Source: Delphinapterus leucas (taxonomy: Eukaryota > Chordata > Mammalia > Artiodactyla > Monodontidae). Taken from it: a stretch of 64,000 bases of DNA. The stretch lies in assembly GCF_002288925.2 (NCBI RefSeq), contig NW_022097999.1:17125178-17189177 (forward strand), read 5' to 3'. Below the pieces are notes generated by a model. It did no database searches. It was not told the origin of the DNA and saw only the letters and a program-made list of their open reading frames with translations. Shown in pieces: positions 1-15,635 of this stretch. Position 1 is the stretch's first letter. Every line of letters begins with the position of its first letter. A program made the translations under genes and the position numbers.

Positions 1-88
1 ATTATAAGAGACTTGAGCATCTGTGAATTTTGGTATCTGTGCGGTGTCCTGGAACCAGTCCCCTACAGACACTGAGGCACGACTGTAT
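1..88 (+). repeat. MER2-type DNA transposon end (Tigger family)
   Basis: The first ~88 bases read like the terminal part of the MER2 nonautonomous DNA transposon. The diagnostic phrases are 'ggtcctggaaccagtcccc' (shortened here to 'gtcctggaaccagtcccc') and the terminus 'gaggcacgactgtat'. The element enters from outside the window, so its other end is not visible. The family name is from memory of the consensus; the match itself is visible in the sequence. Confidence 0.75.
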
Positions 89-533
89 AAACTCTCCAAT
101 AAAACATGGGGATAAACCTTCCTAACCTTGGATTTAGCAGTGGTTCCTTAGATCTGACAGCAAGGCACAAGCAACAAAATGAAAAAAACAAAATTGGATT
201 TCCTCAAAATTAAAAATCTTTGTGCATCAAAAGATGCAATACAGAAAGTGAAAAGACAGCCCACGGAATGGAAGAAAATACTTCCACATTATATATCTGA
301 TGAGTCTTTATTTAGTATATATCAAGAACTTTTACCACTCATCAACACAGACTGACAACCCAATTTTAGATATGGACAAAGGACTCAAATCATCTCTTCT
401 CCACACAAGACACGCAAATGGTCACCAAGCAGTTGACAAGATAGGAGGGAAATGCAAATTAAAACCACAATGCAATAACTCCTCACACACTCTAAAATGG
501 TTATTATCAAGAAAATTTAAAAATAACAAATGT

Positions 534-741
534 GGGCTTCCCTGGTGGCGCAGTGGTTGAGAGTCCGCCTGCCGATGCAGGGGACATGGGTTCATGCCCC
601 GGTCCGGGAAGATCCCACATGCCACGGAGCGGCTAGGCCCGTGAGCCATGGCCGCTGAGCCTGCGCGTCCGGAGCCTGTGCTCCGCAACGGGAGAGGCCA
701 CAACAGTGAGAGGCCCGCGTACTGCAAAAAAATAAAAATAA
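534..741 (+). repeat. CHR-2-type tRNA-Glu SINE
   Basis: A complete cetacean SINE with the tRNA-derived head 'gggcttccctggtggcgcag', the CHR-2 body (ggcccgtgagccatggccgctgagcc) and an A-rich tail. Its flanking target duplication is aaaaataacaaatgt at 519-533 and a near copy at 742-756. It is a pol III-type retroposon and not a functional tRNA gene. Confidence 0.93.
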
Positions 742-757
742 AAAAATGACAAATGTT

Positions 758-1114
758 GGGACTTCCCTGGTGGCACAGTGGTTAAGCATCCGCCTGCCAA
801 TGCAGGGGACACGGGGTCGATTCCTGGTCTGGGAAGACGCCACATGCCGCAGAGCAACTAAGCCCGTTCACCACAACTACTGAGCCTGCGCTCTAGAGCC
901 CGTGAGCCACAACAGCTGACGCCCGCATGCCACAACTACTGAAGCCCGCGTGCCTGGAGCCTGTGCTCTGCAACAAGAGAAACCACCGCAGTGAGAGGCT
1001 CGCGCACTGCAATGAAGAGTGGCCCCTGCTCGCCACAACTGGAGAGGGCCTGCGTGCAGCATCGAAGATCCAATGGAGCCAAAAATAAAATTAATTAATT
1101 AAAAAAATAAGTAC
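758..1114 (+). repeat. CHR-1-type tRNA-Glu SINE (long form)
   Basis: A second tRNA-derived SINE follows the first, in the same orientation. It has the longer body with repeated 'ccacaactactga' and 'gcaacaagagaa' blocks and ends in an A/T-rich tail. The target motif aaaaataacaaatgtt recurs after it at 1115-1130, so both SINEs entered the same short site in the old L1. Confidence 0.93.
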
Positions 1115-1992
1115 AAAAATAACAAATGTTGACAACAATGCAGAGAAGTTGGAAACTTTAAACACTACTTGTGGAAACTGAAAAGGATGCAACCTATGTT
1201 TATGATGTGAATATACAGTTACAATACAGCTCAACAACTCCACTCCTAGATATATACCCCAAAGAATTGAAAACAGGTGTACATGTATATTGATAGCTGT
1301 GCTGTTCACAAGAGACAAAAGGTAGAAATGGTGCAAATGCCCACCGATGGGTAAATGGATAAACAATATAGGGTTGATCCATAAACTGCCCTATTATTCT
1401 GCCAGAAAAGGAATCAAGTAAAATGGTGCATCCTCTATGGAAAACAGTGTTCCTGTTCCTCAAAAATTTCAACATAGAATTAACCTATGATCCACCAATT
1501 CCACATCAGGGTATACACCTAAAACATTGAAAGCAGGGACTGGAACAGATATGGGTATACCCTTCTTCAGATCAGCATTCACCTCAATAGCAAAAGGTGC
1601 AAGCAACCCAACTGTCCATTGATGGATGAGTGGATAAACTAAATGTGGTTGTATACACACAGACGAATGGAATTCAGGCTGAAAAACGAAGGACATTCTG
1701 ACACGTGTTACCACATACATGAACCTTGAAGTCATTATAATAAGTGAAAAATCCTGTCACAAACAGAACAAAATGATATGATTCCACCTATATGAAGTAC
1801 CCATAGAAGTCAAATTCAAAGGCAGAAAGTAGAATATTTTTGCCAGGGACTGAGGAGAATTCGTCTTTAATGGGTACACAGATTCACTGGTGAAAACAGA
1901 AAAGTTCTGAATATGGATGGGTAAGATATTTGTACAAAAATGTGAGTGTGGTTAATACTATAGAATGGTGTACTTAAAAAGGCTTAAATGGT

Positions 1993-2721
1993 AAATGATC
2001 TGTATAATCACACACACATACATGCACACAATGAATGAAGTACTGATACACGTTACAATACAGAAAAGGTCGCTCAGATCATACTCAACTTGTGTGCTTT
2101 AAATCCATCAAGGTTGTGAAAATGAGGGAAAGTATCAGTCATAGTTCCAGGAAAATAAAACTGGATCAGAATGGGAAAAGATATTTCCCTAGAGTTGGAG
2201 CAGCTGGTGAAATTTGAAGTGGGCCTGTGGATTGGACTGTAACATAGAAACCATCATAATTTCCTCATTTGGAGGTTACATGCTGGTTCCCTAGAAGAGT
2301 GGCCCTGTTTTGAGTAAAATGCACTGGAGTATTTTGTGTGAAGTGGCAAGTGCAGGAAAGCAAGGACAGCTGGGAAATCTGAGCATGCAGATATACAGGA
2401 CTTCGTTTTGCTATTGCAAGTTTTCTGTATGTTTGAAATTACTGGATAGTAACTCACTTTCCAAAACACCGTGTCAATCCCACACCAGAAAAGCAGAGAA
2501 AATGTCACACTTCCTTATAGAAGCCAAGCCTTGTTACCCAGGTCCACTTCACACAAAGTCGTGAACCTAATCACCCCTGTATGAGCCCACAAGTAATTGA
2601 AAGGCACTCTGTTAGATGCTAGTAGGAGCCACTATGTCTTCCATGTTATGGATGACCTGGATGTGATAGAAACAGTGGGATTTTCGAGGAGTCCCAATTT
2701 TCTACATCATTCCATCAAAAC
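1993..2721. other. Unassigned non-coding sequence
   Basis: No gene is seen. A short CA-rich stretch lies near 2,010-2,035. The block at about 2,200-2,440, including 'ggttccctagaagagtggccctgtttt' and 'gcaagttttctgtatgtttgaaat', reads like the 3' end of an old dispersed repeat I cannot name. Short open frames here carry no recognisable domains. Confidence 0.5.
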
Positions 2722-3254
2722 ACCATTAGTCTAATACATGAATTCAGTAAAGTTACAAAATCAATACACAAAAATCAATTTCTCTTCTAAACACAAAAAC
2801 CAAACCATCAGAAAGAGAACATAAACAATCCAATTGACAACAGCATCAAAAAGAACAAAATACCAAGGAATACATTTAACCAAGGAGTTGAAAGACCTGC
2901 ACACTGAACACTTCCAGACGTTGATGAAGAAAATGAAGAAGACACAAATAAATGGAAAGATATCCCATGCTCATGGAATGGAAGAACTCGTATTTTTAAA
3001 ATGTCTGTTCTTCCCAAAGCAATGTACACTGTGAATGCAATCTCTGCCTAACTTCCTACGGTATTTTTCACAGAAATAGAGCAAATGCTCTTAATATTTG
3101 TGTGGAAACACAAAGGACCCCAAATAGCCAAAGTGATCCTCACAAAGAAGAACAGGCTGGATGCATCTCACACTCTTACTTCAGACAGTATTGCCAAGCA
3201 ACGGTCACCAAAACAGTGTAGAACTGGCCAAAAAAGCAGATGCACAGGCCAGAG
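2722..3254 (+). repeat. L1 ORF2 fragment (C-terminal part)
   Basis: A 5'- and 3'-truncated L1 piece from ORF2 downstream of the reverse transcriptase core. The decayed translation matches the usual L1 run of '[18 protein letters not shown]' followed by '[17 protein letters not shown]'. It contains stops and frameshifts and is inactive. It runs directly into the CpG island at about 3,255. Confidence 0.85.
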
Positions 3255-4290
3255 GAACAGGACGTTTACCGAGCCCAAGCTCCTTCTGCTCCCGCACGAA
3301 GGGCCAATACGCCCCGAGACGAGTTGCTGGAAGAAGGAATAACGACTTTAATCGGAAAGCTAGCCCACCGAGAAGATGGCCAATCAGCACCTCAGAAAGC
3401 CATTTCCCCTCAGTCCCGGCTGGGGCTCCTTCTATACAGAAGGGGGAGGGATGGGGCCCGCGGCACCGGCCAATGGCTACAGCTCGCGCCTGCCCCGCCC
3501 CCACTTCAACTGCATGACGTCAGTCAGGCGGTGATAGGCGCTGAGAAGAAATGAAGCTGGTTAAGGGGTAAAGATCCCCAGCTGCTTTTCTTGGAGAGCG
3601 CGGCAGAGGCGGTTCTGCAGGAACCTGAGGGTCGCCGATCCCGTGCCGCCTCACTGATGCTCGGAGCCAGGCTGTCGAGTAACAGCCCTGAGGCCGGCCT
3701 GTCACGGTGACCCGCCCCTGTTCCCGGCCCTCACGGAGGCGCGTCTCAGGCCTCCCCGCGCCTTTCTTCACGCCGGTTTCCGCCCCGTCCCCACGCTGGC
3801 GCAAGGAGGGCCGGGTCACCGGAACCGGGTCCGGTCGCCAGTGCAGGCTGGTTCCCTGGCTCCGCTGCACGACGCCAGCGTGGTGGAAGCCTTCGGCCTC
3901 GGCCTCTCGCCTCCTCCTGTTCTCTGCGGGGCCGACTTTTCCACGTGGTGGCGGGCTCTTCGGCCTCCATGTTCCACGCTTTTTCCTCAGCCCTTCCCTT
4001 CCTTAGAAACGTCGCCTCACGTCCGCCAAGCTCCCATTTGGAACGTTTAAGACCTCCCTTGAAACAGGCTCCCGGGTGACGTCAGCGCCGCTGCCCGCCC
4101 GCCCGCCCGGGACTCCAGGCATCCAGCCCCCAAGCCGTAATAAACTTACCTTAGCTCCCAGCACAAAGTCCCTTTCTGCAGCTGCCCTGCTCCTGAGTCT
4201 CGCCTGGTTGCAGGTCTGAGAGAAGTGAGGCTCCCGGTGCCTACAGGGCCTCCGCTTCTCCCCTGCACTCACCTCTTCCTCATGCCTCTG
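3255..4290. promoter_or_regulatory. CpG island, candidate promoter of unknown transcript
   Basis: About 1 kb of GC- and CpG-rich sequence stands out from the AT-rich surroundings. Visible sites are two perfect CRE palindromes TGACGTCA at 3515-3522 and 4077-4084, CCAAT boxes at 3304-3308, 3380-3384 and 3470-3474, a GC box (ccccgcccc) near 3493-3502 and an E-box CACGTG at 3942-3947. On the minus strand there are two strong 5' splice donors: AAG|GTAAGT with the exon edge at 4150, and GAG|GTGAGT with the edge at 4273. An ATG lies just upstream of the second. This looks like a real promoter with a minus-strand first exon, but no protein is recognisable. The left ~300 bp (CCAAT boxes, the TATA-like 'tctatac' and a minus-strand ATTAAA near 3347) could instead be an inverted retroviral LTR. 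It lies downstream of FMN2 and is not the FMN2 promoter. Confidence 0.6.
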
Positions 4291-5036
4291 CATTTAGCAC
4301 TCTGCACTCTTTGAACTGGACATTACAATGAGTTTTAATTGTTGCTTTACACGTTTTTCCCCCAACTTGACATTTAGTTCTTTTCCTTTATAGTTTTTTA
4401 AATTATTTTTTATTGTGCTAACACTGATTTATAATATTACATAACTCTCATGTGTACATTGTATGTCGACTTATGTACACACTACAGCCTGCTCACTGCC
4501 AAAAGTTTAGATTCTGTCCATCATCATACAGTTGGCATTTTACCCATTTCACCCTCCCTCCATATTCTCCTTTTAAAATGTCGGTTATTAGTTAGCACCA
4601 GGCCTTGGCACAAAGAAGATGACAAGCCAGCGTACAGGTGATGAAAAATTAGATCAGACCTAAATGCAAAGATTATTTATGAAGAAAGTCTTTTCATGCT
4701 TTTCCATTAGCATAATGCTTCTATTTTATTCCATTTCCCTGTCTACATCCATCTCTTTGTACCAAAATGTCCTCTGCTTTATCATCTTCCAATAACCCAT
4801 CACCACTTAATCTGTATCAGATGGATTTTTGCATATAATTTCTAACTTTTAGAAAAAAGACTTCTCAGATATTAATGCATTGGTGTCCATAAGTGGGAAA
4901 TACTTCTTCCTTAAAATTGCATAAGGAAAAAACTTTAAAAGTGTTTTGATGTAGCACAATGATTATGTTATCTCTAAAGACCAACATTCATTAAATACTT
5001 CAAACAACTGTTAAGCCTGAAATAAGAAACGTTAAA
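4291..5036 (-). repeat. AT-rich flank with an old antisense L1-like fragment
   Basis: No gene is seen. The part from about 4,400 to 4,590 (around 'cagttggcattttacccatttcaccctcc', given here only as a landmark of the type 'cagttggcattttaccca') resembles the common antisense 3' portion of old L1M elements. The remainder to 5,036 is AT-rich unique sequence with nothing I recognise. Confidence 0.45.
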
Positions 5037-6346
5037 GATCTTCAAGACCTAAATAGACATTTCTCCAAAGAAGACATACAGATGGCCAACAAACACATGA
5101 AAAGATGCTCAACATCACTAATTATTAGAGAAATGCAAATCAAAACTACAATGAGGTATCATCTCACACCAGTCAGTATGGCCATCAACAAAAACCCTAC
5201 AAACAATAAATGTTGGAGAGGGTGTGTAGAAAAGAGAACCCTCCTGCACTGTTGGTGGAAATGTAAATTGATACAGACACTATGGAGAACAGTATGGAGG
5301 TTGCTTAAAAAACTAAAAATAGAACTACCATATGACCCAACAATCCTACTGTTGGGCATATACCCAGAGAAAACCATAATTCAAAAAAACACATGCACCC
5401 CAATGTTCATAGCAGCACTATTTACAATAGCCAGGTCACGGAAGCAGCCTAAATGTCCATCAACAGAGTAATGAATAAAGAAGATGTAGTATATACATAC
5501 AATTGAATATTACTCAGCCATAAAAATGAATGACGTTGGGTCATTTGCAGAGACGCGGATGGACCTAGAGTGTCATACAGAGTGAAGTATGTCAGAAAGA
5601 GAAAAGCAAATATCGTATAATAACACATCTGTAGAATCTAGAAAAATGGTATAGATGATCTTATTTGCAAAGCAGAAAGAGACACAGATGTAGAGAACAA
5701 ATGCATGGATACCAAGGGGGAAAGGGGTGGGGTGGGAAGAGTTGGGAGACTGGGATTGATACATATACATTATTGATAGTATGTATAAAATAGACAACTG
5801 ATGGGAACATATTGTATAGCACAGGGAACTCTACCTAATGCACTGTGGTAACTTAAATGGGAGGGAAGTCCAAAAGGGAGGGGATATCTTTATGTGTACG
5901 GCTGTTTCATTTTTTTGTGTGTGCAGTGGAGGCTAACACAACATTGTAAAGCAACCATACTCCAATAAAAATTAATAATAGGGGGCTTCCCTGGTGGCAT
6001 AGTGGTTAAGAATCCGCCTGTCAATGCAGGGAACATGAGCCCTGGCCTGGGAATATCCCACATGCCATGTCTGCCACAACTACTGAGTCTGTGCTATAAA
6101 GCCTGCGAGCCACAACTACTGAGACCATGTGCCACAACTACTGAAGCCCATGCGCCTAGAGCCCGTGCTCTGCAACAAGAGAAGCACCCACAATGAGAAG
6201 CCTGTGCACCACAACGAAGAGTAGCCCCGCTCACTGCAACTAGAGAAAGCCCGTGCGCAGCAACGAAGACCCAACACAGCCAAAAATAAAAATAAGTAAA
6301 ATAGATTTATTTTTTAAAAATTAATAATAATTAAAAAGGATCTTCA
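5037..6346 (+). repeat. 5'-truncated L1 3' end with target-site duplication
   Basis: A young-looking L1 3' end in plus orientation. It runs from the ORF2 tail ('agaaatgcaaatcaaaacta') through the 3'UTR to the A-rich end. It is flanked by the 8-bp duplication gatcttca at 5037-5044 and 6339-6346. A CHR SINE sits inside its A-rich tail. The insertion lies just beyond the inferred end of FMN2 and is antisense to it. Confidence 0.9.
5981..6316 (+). repeat. CHR-1-type SINE nested in the L1 tail
   Basis: Head 'gggcttccctggtggcatag', the long CHR-1 body and a tail 'aaaaataaaaataag'. The target duplication aaaattaataata is present at 5968-5980 and 6317-6329, which shows the SINE landed in the poly-A end of the L1 after that element inserted. 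Confidence 0.93.
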
Positions 6347-6429
6347 GACATAGACGATCTAACTTAATTCCACCCTCATGGTAAGTATTTTGCAAGTATC
6401 TTTAGGTGATACATACACAATAGGCACAG

Positions 6430-7938
6430 AACTCTTTTATTATTCATTTTATTTTCATATAAATTAACATCCTAGAAAAATTAAAATAGAAACACTAAAT
6501 ACAGTATTGCACATAGCGATCTCTGTTAAATGCCCTATTATATCATTGAAGAAAGTCATGTACACATGGAGGGGCCGAAGGAGACAGGAGAACAGCAGAA
6601 CAGCAACCCAATAGCCACTACTGTGTCTGTGCATGTCGACTACAGACTGAAAGCTAAGGACCATACTCTACATAAATACAAACATAGTTATGATTCAGAG
6701 TTTCTTTTAAGTTGATTCCATAATTGGTTTACATTAGCAACACATTCTCCCCTTTATTCACAGCTGTACCCCAAAACATATCATTAAAAGAATTTTTTAA
6801 AATATCTATTAATGTTAGACAAAACCATCACAACGCATCAGGAGCTGATTTTAAAATACTTTCATAGAGAGTGGAAGATTTACTTTTTTCCTCTCAATCT
6901 AAAATAAAATCTTTTCCTAGGTGCCTTTAGATCATAAATCCTTGCATACTCATTTCATAGTTTTTAATCAACTGCCATAACACATAAAGACAACCCCAAT
7001 CAGGTCACAACACTCAGGCAGCTGGGTTTAAGTAACAAGTTCTAGGTAGATGCCAATCCATCTAAAAGTTACTCTTTTTTTTGCCACCAGTTAGTCATGT
7101 TTGGCAATTTTATGAGCATCATTTATTTAAATTCCTTAAAAGTATTGTGTCATTTTCTCTGTGAAGGGCAATGGTAAAAGTACAGAGAGGCACAGCTTTG
7201 GTTTAATTGACCTTTGCTGCAGATTGGCTTTATGTAAGGTCCCAAAGGACATAGTTGATAAACACCCTCATTTCTGATTCCTGCCTATTTTAAATGATTT
7301 ATAGGAAGGGTTTTCCTTTTGCTATATTCTTTTCTATTCATTATATGATGAGTAAAAAAAATGAAAATCTTCTTTCACAAATATATAGTTACAGAGACCA
7401 ACCCAAGAGCTGGGAAAGCCTTGACTATGACATATATAAATGGTACTTCAATTTCAAAATAGAAAATTTATATGTAGATGTGAAACTGATACAAACAATT
7501 CACTAGAAATAACATTTTAACCATAACTCTAAATGCAGTGATGTGGAGTACTGGTCGTCAGTAGAATGGAACGTGTTTCACTGTGACAGGGCTATTTGCA
7601 CATCATTAAATTGAAGGTTACTGTTTAGCATGTTCAGAATTAATGCAGATACTGCCTCTTACACATGCTGTTTTGGTCTATCGGTAAAATACCATAAACT
7701 TTTACAAAAAGAAAAGGTGTCACATTCTCCACTGGCCTACTGCTTTTGCTTTTTTTCTTTTCTTTTTTTTTAATATACAGTAGAATTCAACAATCAGTGA
7801 ACTGTCTGGAAAACACAAAGATTATGCAAGGGGCCAAGAAGAAAAGTGATCAAAATGATGAGTTTCCTTCCTGCCCTAGGTCGGCTGAATTCTGTGGAAG
7901 TGGCTGCAGGGACTCATTTTCTTTCTGCTTTTCTTTGT
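6430..7938 (-). other. FMN2: FMN2 3' untranslated region (inferred)
   Basis: About 1.5 kb of repeat-free, AT-rich sequence follows the FMN2 stop codon on the minus strand and ends near two AATAAA signals. The upstream edge is fixed by the stop codon at 7939-7941. The downstream edge is inferred from the poly-A signals and from the L1/SINE insertion starting below 6,347. No coding frame is convincing here. A T-rich run on the plus strand at 7,746-7,772 is an A-rich run in the mRNA. Confidence 0.65.
6436..6453 (-). terminator. FMN2: Twin AATAAA polyadenylation signals, likely FMN2 3' end
   Basis: On the minus strand AATAAA occurs at 6453-6448 and again at 6441-6436 (TTTATT on the plus strand). 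Both lie about 1.5 kb after the FMN2 stop. A further AATAAA at 7127-7122 could give a shorter 3'UTR of about 0.8 kb. Use of either is an inference from motif and position. Confidence 0.55.
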
Positions 7939-7965
7939 TCAGGTTTTCATGCTTATTTTCGCTTT
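7939..7965 (-). CDS. FMN2: Formin-2, terminal coding exon
   Basis: This is the coding part of the last FMN2 exon. The minus strand shows the acceptor 'tttattttcag' at 7966-7976, then nine codons reading KAKISMKT and a TGA stop at 7941-7939. The exon starts in phase 0, matching the phase-0 end of the exon at 9256-9337. Together they give the known FMN2 ending 'RHDSGI-KAKISMKT'. These residues belong to the basic C-terminal tail (formin-Spire interaction motif), which binds the KIND domain of Spire actin nucleators during oocyte spindle positioning and vesicle transport. The exon is too short to show as an open frame. A longer frame through the acceptor (7850-8095) is a shadow. Confidence 0.93.
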   Translation of the reverse strand, partial: KAKISMKT

Positions 7966-12640
<4,675 letters not shown>

Positions 12641-12644
12641 CTAT

Positions 12645-13785
12645 TAGTCAGTCTCCCAAGGCAACAGAAATAAAAGCAAAAATAATGGGACCTGATCAAA
12701 CTTACAAACTTTTGTACTGCAAAGGAAACCATAAACAAAATGAAAAGACAACCTACTGGCTGGGAGAAAATATTTGCAAGTGATGCAACTGACAAGGGCT
12801 TAATTTCCAATATACGAACAGCTCACACAACTCAGTAATAAAAAACCAAACAACCCAACTGAAAACTGGGCAGAAGATCAAGACATTTCTTCAAAGAAGA
12901 CATACAGATGGCCAATAGGCACATGAAAAGATGATCAACATTGCTAATTATTAGAGAAATGCAAATCAAAACTACAATGAGGTACCACCTCATACCATTC
13001 AGAATGGCCATCGTCAAAAAGTATACAAATAACAAATGCTGGCGAAGGTGCGGAGAAAAGGGAACCCTCCCACTGTTGGTGGGAATGTAAATTGGGGCAG
13101 CCACTATGGGAAACAGTCTGGAGGTTCCTCAAAAAACTAAAAATAGAGTTATCGTATGATCCAGCAATCCCACTCATGGGCATGTATCCGGACAAAACTA
13201 TAATTCAAAAAGATACATGCACCCCTATGTTCATAGCAGCACTATTCACAATAGCCAAGACATGGAAACAACCTAAACGTCCATCAACAGATGAATGGAT
13301 AAAGAAGATGTTATATATATATGCAATGGAGTATTAGCCATAAAAAGAATGAAATAATGCCATTTGCAGCAACAAGGATGGACCTAGAGATTATCATACT
13401 AAGCAGAGTCAGAAAGAGAAAGACAAATACCATATGATATCACTTATATGTGGAATCTAACATATGACACAAATGAACTTATCTACAAAACAGAAACAGA
13501 CTCACAGACATAAAGAACAGACTTGTGGCTGCCAATTGGGAGGGGGCTGAGGAAGAGATGGCTTAGAAGTTTGGGATTAGCAGATGCAAACTATTATATA
13601 TAGGATGAGTAAACAACAAGGTCCTACTGTATAGTACAGGGAACAATATTCAATATCCTATGATAAACTATAATGGAAAAGAATATAAAAATATATATGT
13701 ATGTATAACTGAATCACTTTGCTGTACAGCAGAAATTAACACTGCAAGTCAACTATACTTCAATAAAATAAACACACACACACAC
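12645..13785 (+). repeat. 5'-truncated L1 3' end
   Basis: A cetartiodactyl-type L1 fragment antisense to FMN2. It starts in the ORF2 tail ('ggaaaccataaacaaaatga'), passes through 'gtggaatctaacatatgaca' and ends with the usual 3'UTR motif 'caactatacttcaataaaat' and a short CA run. Frames are broken. Confidence 0.9.
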
Positions 13786-15555
13786 AAAAATAGATTTTTA
13801 CCTTATTAGATAACTAAAAAGGGAAGTAAAAAATTTTCAGATGACATCTTTGGTAGGCTAATTCTAACAACTGCAACTTCTAACCAGAAATCTAGACAAC
13901 AAAGAAAATATGAACAAAAACAAATGATGTGATAAGGAAAACTCTTCTCTCATCACGTTTAGTGGTTTTGGAAAAAAAACAACACAGAAAGCAGAGACTA
14001 GAAAACAGGAAAGGTAGACAGAACAGAAGGATACAAATAGTATATCATGGCCATGAAATTTGACGTTTATGTTAAATTTTGGTGTAATATCTTTTATTGT
14101 CCATAAAACTTCAGACACAACAATGTGCTGAATACTTTTCAAAACTATGAACTTATCCCTCAAATGAAGGACCAAAAGTAATAAAATAATATGAGGCGCT
14201 CCTTGATCTTTTAAGGGAGAATTTAATCATGGGAAAAAACCAAAAAACAGATGGAATCAGGTTTGGAAAACAGAGTAGGTGACCAATTTGAACAAATATT
14301 TTTTGTTCTTAATTTTTGTCCTGGCAATGGGTCAGAAAGAGTTAGATAAATGAATGGGTGATTCCCAGTAAGTGGAAACTCACTCCCTACAAGGACCAAT
14401 CTTTGTATAACCAATTTTGAATAGACTTTTTGAAAAAATGAAACTTTTCTCTTTCTTAAACAGATGGAAATATTTAACATTTACTTGATGCCACCTTCAT
14501 CACTGTTGTGATGTGCGGACTCAGGCCTCCCTCAAGGTCCCGAAGGCGTAGATAGCAGCTCACCCACTCTGACATCACACTGTGCTCTATTGGACTTGAC
14601 CTTACAGCCAGTTTTAAATCCTCTGTCTGTTCCTAAGATGGCACGTTGTGATCACTCCTCGCGGTGCTAGCATATCTGCCTTATGTAGATCCTCTCTCTT
14701 CTTTAAAAAATTCCTGTCTTCTCTAGAGGGGAAAACCAGACAACTAAGCTCATCTAAATGAGCCTCAAATTAGAGCAATAATGCTCTGAGTTCAGTCCCA
14801 GCTACACAGATACAGCTCCTGGGCCTGGAGGCAGTCCTGTCAGCTGCCAGGGCTTCTCCCCCACATACCGCCCTCCACCTCTCACAGCTGGGTCTGGAAG
14901 GTTAGGGCAGCCAGGAGTCTGACTCACAGTCGGGCAGGACACGACAGCGACAGCCAGCGACAGCACTCAGAGTGTCTGGTGAGAAGATCCTAAGATACCG
15001 CACAACCCGACCTGCCCATTCAGCAGCTTGTTTGGGAAGATGTCAAGTAAGGCTGGAATGAATGTGAAACCTGAAATTCAAGCTTATCAAGGTAGAGAAG
15101 TGTGACACCATTAGTCAGTAATGACAGATTTTGTGATGCTACAGAGAATACAGGATAAGGAGTGTGAGCAATGTGACTATGAGATGAGTCCTCCATTGAA
15201 ACTGTTGTCTGGGCAAAAATGACCAGAGGAAAACATAACATCTCTAAGCTTAAAATTTCAAGAAAACTCTTATACTAAATTTATCTTCTAAAAAATAAAG
15301 TTGTAAATGTAACCTATAAAGAAGCTAAATAAATTTCAATACATCTATATAGATTTTTACTCCCTACATTCAAAAATTTTCAGTTGTAGCAGCTTCCTCT
15401 GGCTTTAAGGTATTAAGCTTAGAAGTTATTAAGCATAGAAAATTTGAGTCCAGGAGACTGAGAATATTTTTAAGGTTTATATCACAGAGAAGACAAAGGT
15501 AGGTGACAAAATGAAAAATATTTTTTTATCATAGAATTTCTTGAAACAGCATAAT
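13786..15555 (-). other. FMN2: FMN2 intron, nothing recognised
   Basis: Unique intronic sequence. Minus-strand frames at 13,864-14,175, 14,223-14,480 and 15,020-15,241 have no recognised domain and no matching acceptor/donor pair. No repeat family was identified. Confidence 0.6.
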
Positions 15556-15557
15556 CT

Positions 15558-15635
15558 ATAAAAATACTGAATCACTATGTTGTACAACTGAAACTAACAT
15601 AATGTAAGTCAACTATACTTCAATTTAAAAAAAGA
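15558..15635 (+). repeat. L1 3' terminal stub (~80 bp)
   Basis: The stretch 'tgaatcactatgttgtacaa' to 'caactatacttcaatttaaa' is the last part of the L1 3'UTR plus an A-rich tail, an extremely 5'-truncated L1 insertion. Confidence 0.85.

Larger units (their letters stand above)
89..1992 (+). repeat. Old L1 (L1M-type) 3' region, split by two SINEs
   Basis: After the MER2 end the sequence resembles the 3' part of an old mammalian L1: the ORF2 tail 'gaaaagacagcccacggaatgg', then the common 3' motifs 'gatgggtaaatggataaac' and 'gatggatgagtggataaac'. Two SINEs interrupt it at 534-1114. The same L1 segment (the 'ccactcctagatatatacccc' region) appears near 1,240 and again in diverged form near 1,490, so there are two overlapping L1 copies or an old internal duplication. 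No intact frame remains. Confidence 0.75.

Noticed and set aside
534..741. tRNA-like head with pol III B-box resemblance
   Set aside because: It is a tRNA-derived SINE with a target duplication; there is no intact cloverleaf for a working tRNA.
13864..14175. Minus-strand 103-residue frame considered as an exon
   Set aside because: A possible acceptor exists upstream, but no matching donor and no known domain.
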